From assembly GCA_964525565.1 (NCBI GenBank), contig CAZGHI010000029.1:1-28814 (forward strand): a DNA stretch of 28,814 bases, given 5' to 3'. Position numbers and translations under genes: made by a program. The notes beneath the pieces are model-generated. The model was given only the letters and a program-made list of their open reading frames with translations, did not search any database and had not been told where the DNA came from. This DNA comes from OLB6 sp964525565. GTDB taxonomy: Bacteria > Bacteroidota > Ignavibacteria > Kapaibacteriales > Kapaibacteriaceae. Of this stretch, positions 22,790 through 28,814 are shown piece after piece. How positions within the stretch are numbered: position 1 is the stretch's first letter; each line of letters starts with the position of its first letter.

Positions 22790-23608
22790 ATGCCGGCAGT
22801 AACCGTAGAGGCGCTGCTTGAATCCGGTGCACACTTTGGGCACCTTACCCGTCGGTGGAATCCGAAGATGCGCAACTTCATCTTCATGGAGCGCAATGGA
22901 ATCCACATCATTGACCTACGAAAAACACAACTTTTGTTGGATATCGCCCGCGAAGCCGCATACGATGTGGCCTCGCAGGGACGGGGAGTTCTCTTTGTAG
23001 GAACAAAAAACCAAGCCCGTCCGGCCATCGAGGCAGAAGCCAAGCGCGCTGGCAGCAACTACGTTATCGAGCGGTGGCTAGGCGGCATGCTCACCAACTT
23101 TAGCACCATCCGGAAGTCCATCAAGCGCCTTAATGCCATTGACAAGATGGAGATGGACGGCACCTTTGAAAAAATCACCAAGAAAGAGCGCCTAATGCTG
23201 AGCCGCGAGCGGGAGCGGCTGCGCAAAGTGTTCGGTGGTATTGAAGATATGACCCGTTTGCCCGGTTTAATCTTTGTTGTGGACACAAAACGTGAGCACC
23301 TGGCCGTTAAAGAAGCCAAAATCCTTGGGATTCCCGTGGTTGGTGTTGTAGATACGAATAGCGACCCCGAAGAAGTGGATTATCCGGTACCGGCAAACGA
23401 CGACTCCATCCATACCGTAGAGATTCTTGCCCGCGTAATTGCCGATGCTGTTCTGGAAGGCCGCGAAATAGCTCGTGCGAAGTCAGCAGATATGGCTGCT
23501 TCAGGCGAGCTTGCAGCCAAAGAATCCGAAACTGAAGATGGCAAGGTTCGCCGACAGATGCGTGGACGGAAAAAAGCTGAAGCCGGTGAAACGAAGCAAG
23601 ATGCATAA
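22790..23608 (+). CDS. rpsB: 30S ribosomal protein S2
   Basis: This 272-residue S2 has LLESGAHFGHLTRRWNPKM (residues 8-26), YVIERWLGGMLTNFSTI, GLIFVVDTKREHLAVKEA and GIPVVGVVDTNSDPEEVDYPVPANDDS, all family hallmarks. ATG 22790 is used: a longer open frame from 22694 would add a non-conserved extension and cover the leader hairpin, and GAGG lies at proper distance before 22790. The last 30-40 residues are a charged tail rich in Lys/Glu/Ala. It heads the order rpsB-tsf-pyrH-frr, found in very many bacteria. Confidence 0.97.
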   Translation: MPAVTVEALLESGAHFGHLTRRWNPKMRNFIFMERNGIHIIDLRKTQLLLDIAREAAYDVASQGRGVLFVGTKNQARPAIEAEAKRAGSNYVIERWLGGMLTNFSTIRKSIKRLNAIDKMEMDGTFEKITKKERLMLSRERERLRKVFGGIEDMTRLPGLIFVVDTKREHLAVKEAKILGIPVVGVVDTNSDPEEVDYPVPANDDSIHTVEILARVIADAVLEGREIARAKSADMAASGELAAKESETEDGKVRRQMRGRKKAEAGETKQDA

Positions 23609-23686
23609 TCACCAGCGGTAACACGCATTCAACCAACGTCTGCCTCACCACAACTACCATTTTTTACCAAGGGAACAATCACAGTT

Positions 23687-24544
23687 ATGACAATCTCAGC
23701 ATCCGACGTAAAGGATCTTCGCGAAAAAACCGGCGCCGGCATGGCCGACTGCAAGAAGGCCCTGGAAGAAGCCAACGGCGATATGGAAGGGGCTATCGAA
23801 TGGCTTCGAAAACGAGGAGCTGCTTCGCTGGCAAAACGCGCCGACAGACAAGCCAATGAAGGAATTGTGATTGCACTAACCAGTGAAGATGCGAAGACAG
23901 CCGCCATTGTTGAGGTGAACTGCGAAACAGATTTCGTAGCACGCAACGAAGAGTTTGTTGCCTTTGCAAATGCAATTGCTCAGGCCGTGCTTGCCAACCC
24001 TGTTACCGATGAAGAATCGGTATGGGCGTTGAGCTGGAATGGAAAGCCGCTGAGTCAGATGCGTGACGAAATTCTGGCCAAGTTCAGCGAAAAGATTGAA
24101 CTACGTCGGTTCGAGCGCATCGAAACAAACGGACACATTACCGACTACGTGCACGCAGGCTCCCGGCTGGGCGTTCTCGTTGAGTTTAACGGCACAACAC
24201 CGGCCGCAGATGCAAAGCCCCTTACCCGCGACATAGCCATGCAGATTGCAGCTATGCAGCCAAGCTTTGTACATCGTTCCGAGGTGGACCAAAGCACACT
24301 CGAGAAAGAACTGGAAATCTATAAGCAACAGGCAATACAAGAAGGGAAGAAAGAGGATATTGCCGACAGGATTGCCCAGGGCCGCTTAGGAAAGTTCTAC
24401 GAAGAACAGGTTCTAGTTGAACAAACGTTCGTTAAGGACCCTAGCCGCAAGGTCAGCGACGTTGTCGCCGAAATTGGTAAGATTTCGGGTGGCGATGTTA
24501 CCGTTGTCCGCTTCCGTAGATATAACCTGGGCGAGTCCGTTTAA
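23687..24544 (+). CDS. tsf: Elongation factor Ts
   Basis: This 285-residue nucleotide exchange factor for EF-Tu is of normal length. The N-terminal UBA-like module shows VKDLREKTGAGMADCKKAL. The core has VNCETDFVARNEEF, whose TDFVARN contacts EF-Tu, and the duplicated core continues through DIAMQIAAMQPSFVHRSEV. The C-terminus VLVEQTFVKDPSRKVSDV is typical. ATG 23687 has AAGGGA about 12 nt upstream. It lies 78 nt after rpsB and 16 nt before pyrH, as in the common operon. Confidence 0.97.
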   Translation: MTISASDVKDLREKTGAGMADCKKALEEANGDMEGAIEWLRKRGAASLAKRADRQANEGIVIALTSEDAKTAAIVEVNCETDFVARNEEFVAFANAIAQAVLANPVTDEESVWALSWNGKPLSQMRDEILAKFSEKIELRRFERIETNGHITDYVHAGSRLGVLVEFNGTTPAADAKPLTRDIAMQIAAMQPSFVHRSEVDQSTLEKELEIYKQQAIQEGKKEDIADRIAQGRLGKFYEEQVLVEQTFVKDPSRKVSDVVAEIGKISGGDVTVVRFRRYNLGESV

Positions 24545-24560
24545 TTCGGTCACACACACC

Positions 24561-25280
24561 ATGGACCAACAGCCACGATACCGCAGAATCTTGCTTAAGC
24601 TCAGCGGCGAGTCGCTGATGGGTTCCCAGTCGTACGGTATTGACCCAACGGTGATTCGGCAATTTGCCGACGACGTGAAATCGGCTGCCGACCTTGGCGT
24701 TCAAATCGGTATTGTTCTTGGCGGTGGGAATATCTTCCGTGGGGTGCAAGCCGCCTCAGCCGGTATAGATCAGGTGTCCGGCGACCAAATGGGGATGCTT
24801 GCAACCGTGATCAACTGTATTGCCTTTCAGAATGCGTTGGAGCGTATTGGTGTGCCGGTGCGCCTGCAAACAGCTATTCGCATGGAGCAAATTGCAGAAG
24901 GATTCATAAGGCGCAGAGCAATACGGCACCTGGAAAAGGGTCGGGTTGTAATCTTTGGGGCAGGTACCGGCAATCCATACTTCACAACTGACACGGCAGC
25001 CGTGCTGCGGGCAACAGAAATAGATGCCGAGGTTGTGATGAAAGGAACGAGGGTTGATGGGGTGTATGATAAAGATCCCGAGAAACATACCGACGCTGTG
25101 AAGTTCTCTACGATTAGCTATACCGAGGCACTGCAGCGTGGACTGCGTATCATGGACCTTACCGCCATTACCATGGCTCAGGAGAATGCAAAACCAATTG
25201 TTGTTTTTAATATGAACGAGCCGGGCAGCCTTCGACGGCTACTCCTTGGAGAAAACGTAGGATCAACCGTATCAGACTAG
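24561..25280 (+). CDS. pyrH: Uridylate kinase
   Basis: This 239-residue bacterial UMP kinase of the amino-acid-kinase fold makes UDP from UMP and ATP in pyrimidine synthesis. Visible motifs are YRRILLKLSGESLMG, the glycine loop VLGGGNIFRG, GDQMGMLATVINCIAFQNAL, FGAGTGNPYFTTDTAAVLRA and VMKGTRVDGVYDKDPEK. ATG 24561 gives the family N-terminus; the frame is open upstream within tsf, but that extension is spurious. It lies 16 nt after tsf and 27 nt before frr. Confidence 0.97.
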   Translation: MDQQPRYRRILLKLSGESLMGSQSYGIDPTVIRQFADDVKSAADLGVQIGIVLGGGNIFRGVQAASAGIDQVSGDQMGMLATVINCIAFQNALERIGVPVRLQTAIRMEQIAEGFIRRRAIRHLEKGRVVIFGAGTGNPYFTTDTAAVLRATEIDAEVVMKGTRVDGVYDKDPEKHTDAVKFSTISYTEALQRGLRIMDLTAITMAQENAKPIVVFNMNEPGSLRRLLLGENVGSTVSD

Positions 25281-25307
25281 ACCATTTGAACTAACTCGGA
25301 ATGCACA

Positions 25308-25868
25308 ATGCCAGCACAGGACATCGTTCGTGATTCAGCACAACACATGAAAAAAGCCGTTGAGCACCTCACGCAGCAACTATCGAAGGTGCGCACCGGC
25401 CGAGCTTCAGCATCCATGTTGGACAATGTGAAGGTGGACTACTATGGCGCACCTACACCAATTAGTCAGGTTGGAGGCATCAGTTCGCCGGATGCACGGA
25501 CCCTTGTGATTCAGCCGTGGGACGCAAGTACGGTAGGTGCAATCGAGAAAGCAATTTTGGCCGCCAACTTGGGCATTACCCCTCAAAGTGATGGCCAGGT
25601 GATTCGGATTACCATTCCACCACTGACCGAAGAACGTCGGAAAGACATCGTTAAGCAGTGTAAAAAAATGGGCGAGGATGCAAAACTTGCTGTTCGTAAT
25701 GTTCGGCGCGATGCTAACGAAGACTTAAAGAAGGCAGAAAAAACGGAACACTTCTCCGAGGACGAACGCAAGCGTGCCGAAGACGATGTTCAGAAGAACA
25801 CGGATCGGTACGTAAAGGAGATTGATGCCATTGTGGAAGCCAAGGAGAAAGAAATACTGGAAGAGTGA
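25308..25868 (+). CDS. frr: Ribosome recycling factor
   Basis: This 186-residue RRF acts with EF-G to split post-termination ribosomes. The family signatures are LSKVRTGRASASMLDNVKVDYYG, PISQVGGISSPDARTLVIQPWD, ITIPPLTEERRKDIVKQCK and VRNVRRDANEDLKKAEK, with the usual three-helix bundle around a small beta domain. The final A of its TGA stop is the first base of the queC ATG, so queC translation likely depends on termination here. Confidence 0.97.
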   Translation: MPAQDIVRDSAQHMKKAVEHLTQQLSKVRTGRASASMLDNVKVDYYGAPTPISQVGGISSPDARTLVIQPWDASTVGAIEKAILAANLGITPQSDGQVIRITIPPLTEERRKDIVKQCKKMGEDAKLAVRNVRRDANEDLKKAEKTEHFSEDERKRAEDDVQKNTDRYVKEIDAIVEAKEKEILEE

Positions 25869-26560
25869 TGAGCGAACTCAGCAGCCCATCCGGGTGCGCA
25901 GTTGTGCTTCTCTCCGGTGGCATGGATTCCTGTGTAACCCTGGCACTGGCAATAGAGATGGGCTTTGAACCGGCTGCCCTGCACGTTAACTATGGGCAGC
26001 GAACACAAGAGAGCGAGTTACGGGCCTACACCAGCATTTGTGACAACTACTCCATTCCCGCAGGCCAGCGCCTCGTAGTTGACATCTCCCACCTTGCCGC
26101 AATCGGCGGCTCCGCTCTCACCGATACAACCATTGCCGTGCCTGCCGGTAACCTCCATTCCACAGACACACCCGTTACCTATGTGCCGTTTCGGAATGCA
26201 AATATTCTTGCCATAGCCACGAGCTGGGCAGAAGTGATTAGAGCCAGGGCAATATTCATCGGCGCGGTAGAAGAAGACAGTAGCGGCTATCCAGATTGTC
26301 GGCAAGTGTTCTTCGATGCATTTCAGGCCACAATTAACACCGGAACCAAACCAGGAAATGATATCACGCTTCACACCCCTCTGATTCATCTCCGGAAGTA
26401 TCAGATAGTACAGGAAGGAGTGAGACTGAAAGCCCCATTGCACCTTACCTGGTCGTGCTATTCTTCCGAGACCATAGCCTGCGGACTTTGCGACTCCTGC
26501 TTATTGCGCCTTCGGGGCTTTGCCGAAGCCGGTGTTACTGACCCGATACAGTACCGCTGA
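25868..26560 (+). CDS. queC: 7-cyano-7-deazaguanine synthase
   Basis: This 230-residue QueC converts 7-carboxy-7-deazaguanine to preQ0 with ATP and ammonia, a step of queuosine tRNA modification. It shows the PP-loop LLSGGMDS (residues 14-21), HVNYGQRTQESE, VPFRNANIL, EEDSSGYPDCR, and the zinc-binding cysteines 197, 205, 208 and 211 in WSCYSSETIACGLCDSC. ATG 25868 overlaps the frr stop (TGATG); GTG at 25865 is one codon earlier and less likely. No other que genes are nearby, so this is an isolated pathway gene attached to a translation operon. Confidence 0.95.
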   Translation: MSELSSPSGCAVVLLSGGMDSCVTLALAIEMGFEPAALHVNYGQRTQESELRAYTSICDNYSIPAGQRLVVDISHLAAIGGSALTDTTIAVPAGNLHSTDTPVTYVPFRNANILAIATSWAEVIRARAIFIGAVEEDSSGYPDCRQVFFDAFQATINTGTKPGNDITLHTPLIHLRKYQIVQEGVRLKAPLHLTWSCYSSETIACGLCDSCLLRLRGFAEAGVTDPIQYR

Positions 26561-26651
26561 TAAGCTTAGCATTAACAAACCTGAAAATCCGCATTACCAA
26601 AGTCCCTTCACAAATTATCCTTCTAAAAAAAACAGCACGAAAAACTGCATT

Positions 26652-26754
26652 TACGTATAACTACGTACAATCCAATGTTTTCGCGTCAATTAGTTTCACG
26701 CTCCCATTTGGAGGGGTGGGCAGTGTTTATGTGAACGCTGGGGCCTCTCCCCAG
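26652..26754 (+). promoter_or_regulatory. Leader of the T9SS surface gene, with TACGTA pair and hairpin
   Basis: Two TACGTA palindromes (26652-26657 and 26662-26667) have centres one helical turn apart. Further down, CTGGGG (26738-26743) and CCCCAG (26749-26754) form a 6-bp stem around CCTCT, ending 16 nt before ATG 26771. I found no clear TAnnTTTG promoter in this 210-nt gap. The arrangement suggests transcriptional or leader-level control but remains unproven. Confidence 0.3.
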
Positions 26755-26770
26755 GAATACGTGAGGGAGT

Positions 26771-27325
26771 ATGAACCTTCGGGTACTGTGTTTATCAGCA
26801 TTTTTAATTGCTTCGGGAACCTTGGTATCAGCGCAAACACAGCTTCCATGGTATGTAGTTGGAAGTGGCGGCGATATTGGTGCTGTGTCGGGACAGAGAC
26901 TGCTTTCCGGTACTATCGGACAGCCGGTGATTGGCCTTGTTGCAGTAACAAGTGGGAGCGGTCTTAGCCAGGGCTTCTGGCTTCCATTGCGCGATACCAC
27001 AGTGTCTGTTGACAATGGCGGTACGAACTATGAGCTATCCGCCGACGTATCAAACTACCCGAACCCGTTTTCCAGTACTACAACTATCAGGTTCACCAGT
27101 CCAATTGAGGGCATGGTTGACGTACATCTGTATGACCTGATGGGAAATCGTGTACGCACAATTCGTGCTGAGCTCTCGCTTGCAGGCGCTCAGGATATTC
27201 TTTTCGACGGTCTCTCGGATAGCGGTGCACCAATCAGTTCGGGCACCTACATCTACGAAATCACGGGTACAACTCTCGACGGTCGTCCGTTCCGGCGCGT
27301 TCAGCGTATGTCTATTGTTCGCTAA
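26771..27325 (+). CDS. Small T9SS-secreted surface protein
   Basis: This 184-residue protein has a signal peptide (VLCLSAFLIASGTLVSAQ, cleaved near residue 21). A short beta domain contains the pattern SGTIGQPVIGL and LSQGFWLP (about residues 45-72). From about 93 there is a complete T9SS type A sorting domain: VSNYPNPFSSTTTIRF, VDVHLYDLMGNRVRTI, then GTYIYEI and a basic end. The SGTIGQP...GFW module occurs in small FCB-group surface proteins. It is followed 62 nt later by the large repeat protein on the same strand, so the pair may act together at the cell surface. GAGGGAG precedes ATG 26771 at good spacing. No specific function is assignable. Confidence 0.88.
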   Translation: MNLRVLCLSAFLIASGTLVSAQTQLPWYVVGSGGDIGAVSGQRLLSGTIGQPVIGLVAVTSGSGLSQGFWLPLRDTTVSVDNGGTNYELSADVSNYPNPFSSTTTIRFTSPIEGMVDVHLYDLMGNRVRTIRAELSLAGAQDILFDGLSDSGAPISSGTYIYEITGTTLDGRPFRRVQRMSIVR

Positions 27326-27342
27326 TCGCTCGGTCCATTACC

Positions 27343-27358
27343 AAAAAAAAAAAAAAAA
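27343..27358 (+). repeat. Run of 16 A between surface genes
   Basis: A pure A tract of 16 lies 17 nt after the stop of the small surface gene and 29 nt before the next ATG. Such runs slip in replication and sequencing, and can tune promoter or ribosome spacing of surface genes. Confidence 0.9.
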
Positions 27359-27387
27359 TTATCACTTCAGCAGTTTCGGGATCACAT

Positions 27388-28814
27388 ATGAACCGCTTGC
27401 TTCGCCTTGGCTCATTGCTTCTGCTTGCATTACTTACAGTAATTGCAACGGTGCCAACTTCAGCTCAGATTGCCAGGAGAATTTCCTATCAGGGATTACT
27501 CACGCAACCAACAGGGCTACCCGTTGCAGATGGTCAGTACAACTTGTACTTCCGGCTGTACGATGCCGCAGGTGGTGGTAACCTTGTTTGGGAGGAAACA
27601 CAAAACAACCTTACGGTTACCCGTGGATTGTTTAATGTGTATCTCGGTGCTGTTACATCACTAGCAGGTGTGGATTTCGAGCAACAGCTCTGGCTCGAGG
27701 TAGGCATTGTGGGTGGCTCTCCATTCGAGCCGCGTACACGCCTTGCTGTGGTGCCGTATGCAATTCGTGCTGAGCGTGCCGAAGTAGCCGGAGGTCTTGA
27801 CGACGATGCCACAGGAGTTGTTATCAGCATTAACGACCTTCAAGGTAAGGTTAAAGTAAAAGGAGAAGGGGGCTTGGTTGTATCGCAGAATGGCGATACC
27901 CTTATTCTTACCAGCACCATGATTGGAAGTGCAATCCAAAACCTCACCTCGAATCAGGGAACAATTGCCATTACCAATCCAACGGGTCCAACAACAAACG
28001 TGGACGTTGCCGATGGTGCCATTACATCCGATAAGCTTGCCGATGGAGCTGTAACAGCGGTAAAATTGGCTACCAACTCCGTAGCTACCGTTAACGTGCA
28101 GGACGGTGCAATCACCTTAGCAAAAATTGCTCCCGGTGTTATTCCAACCACGCTGCCCCCAAGCGGTCCTGCCGGTGGCGACCTCACAGGCACGTACCCC
28201 AACCCGTTGATTGCACCAAATGCAGTGAATTCAGCCAAGATTGCCGACGGGTCTGTAGCAACACAAGATCTAGCAGACGCATCGGTGTCAACAGCGAAAC
28301 TGATTGACGGATCGGTAACGACAAATAAAATTGCCGACCTCTCCGTTACCAATGCCAAGCTGTTGCCGTCGGGTGTTGTTGCAGGAACCTATGGTTCTGA
28401 GCTGTTAGTGCCGCGGTTTACGGTTGACGATCGTGGTCGTATCACCTCTGTGCAGCAAGTGGCCATCCCGGACATTCCGTTTACTGGTCCTGCCGGCGGC
28501 GATCTTACAGGTACGTTCCCTAACCCTGTACTCAAGCCCCTTATCGTTACCACCGACAAGATTGCTAACGGAGCCGTTACCAACGCCAAACTTGGAACCA
28601 ATTCGGTAGGAACAACAAACCTGCAAGATGGCTCAGTAACGCTTTCAAAGATTGCCCCGGGTGTAATTCCAACAACACTTCCACCAAGCGGTCCTGCAGG
28701 CGGAATTCTCTCCGGCACCTACCCTAACCCGAACCTGAACACAACTCAGGGCAACCAGGTAATGTCGGCAATTAACGCCGGTACTACTACGACGTTCCTG
28801 AGCGATGCACGGCT
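27388..28814 (+). CDS. Repetitive tail-fibre-like surface protein (3' end outside window)
   Basis: I translated this frame from ATG 27388; it is open for 475 codons to the window edge. Residues 1-27 are a signal peptide (LLLLALLTVIATVPTSAQ). Residues about 31-130 are a conserved beta domain beginning ISYQGLLTQPTG and containing FRLYDAAGGGNLVWEE and LAVVPYAIRAERA. From about 190 on come short Ala/Asp/Gly/Ser-rich repeats of the type 'ADGSVTT-KIADGSV' and longer segments 'SGPAGGDLTGTYPNP'. This composition resembles phage tail fibres and large FCB-group surface fibres. It is probably an extracellular fibre or adhesin; any C-terminal anchor or sorting domain lies beyond the window. It follows the small T9SS protein. 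Confidence 0.85.
   Translation, partial: MNRLLRLGSLLLLALLTVIATVPTSAQIARRISYQGLLTQPTGLPVADGQYNLYFRLYDAAGGGNLVWEETQNNLTVTRGLFNVYLGAVTSLAGVDFEQQLWLEVGIVGGSPFEPRTRLAVVPYAIRAERAEVAGGLDDDATGVVISINDLQGKVKVKGEGGLVVSQNGDTLILTSTMIGSAIQNLTSNQGTIAITNPTGPTTNVDVADGAITSDKLADGAVTAVKLATNSVATVNVQDGAITLAKIAPGVIPTTLPPSGPAGGDLTGTYPNPLIAPNAVNSAKIADGSVATQDLADASVSTAKLIDGSVTTNKIADLSVTNAKLLPSGVVAGTYGSELLVPRFTVDDRGRITSVQQVAIPDIPFTGPAGGDLTGTFPNPVLKPLIVTTDKIANGAVTNAKLGTNSVGTTNLQDGSVTLSKIAPGVIPTTLPPSGPAGGILSGTYPNPNLNTTQGNQVMSAINAGTTTTFLSDAR
28126..28731 (+). repeat. In-frame repeats in the surface fibre gene, 525-bp period
   Basis: The segment encoding IAPGVIPTTLPPSGPAGG occurs at 28126 and again at 28651, exactly 525 bp (175 codons) apart, with flanking similarity upstream (NSVxTxNxQDG) and downstream (GTYPNP). 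A partial copy, TGPAGGDLTGTFPNP, lies near 28484. Synonymous changes between copies show that the protein, rather than the DNA, is conserved. Confidence 0.85.

Overview
The window looks like a chromosomal segment from a member of the Bacteroidota/Chlorobiota/Ignavibacteria/Kapabacteria side of the FCB group. Three things support this. At least three proteins carry, or appear to carry, type IX secretion (T9SS) C-terminal sorting domains. Two promoters match the Bacteroidota-type consensus TTTG/TTG - N20 - TAnnTTTG. Shine-Dalgarno sequences are mostly weak or absent. A Kapabacteria-like origin is my best guess from the style of the surface proteins; it is not proven.

Positions 1-7842 are mostly metabolic. 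A LiaF-like membrane protein (cut by the window edge) and a DegT-type sugar aminotransferase lie on the minus strand. They diverge from a plus-strand run of alanine dehydrogenase (ald), an unrecognised exported membrane protein and an orphan PaaN-type aldehyde dehydrogenase. Facing these on the minus strand are a short exported protein with a possible sorting domain and a cystathionine gamma-synthase/lyase. Positions 7860-7942 hold a near-ideal promoter beside a perfect 16-bp hairpin terminator. Next is a 1459-residue secreted protein with an IgGFc-binding-like N-terminus, ASH/choice-of-anchor-D repeats and a T9SS tail.

Positions 12570-15956 form a plus-strand operon of a split transketolase (N and C halves) and a CCA tRNA nucleotidyltransferase. 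It converges, only 4 nt away, on a roughly 800-residue lipoprotein gene. That gene is interrupted by two assembly gaps and has a papain-like Cys/His/Asp arrangement plus a PKD domain. Divergent from it is an operon of a gamma-carbonic-anhydrase-like protein, a two-helix membrane protein and a MEMO1-family protein with an extra N-terminal domain.

Positions 20496-21181 have no conventional gene. They contain a G-rich segment and three tandem 96-bp repeats that stay open on the minus strand as three 32-residue units. A small DUF2892 protein follows.

Positions 21659-26560 are a housekeeping block: rplM-rpsI (with a good promoter), then rpsB-tsf-pyrH-frr-queC. rpsB has a structured leader, and queC starts inside the frr stop codon. 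The window closes with a small T9SS surface protein and the first 475 codons of a large repetitive surface protein of phage-tail-fibre style that runs off the end.
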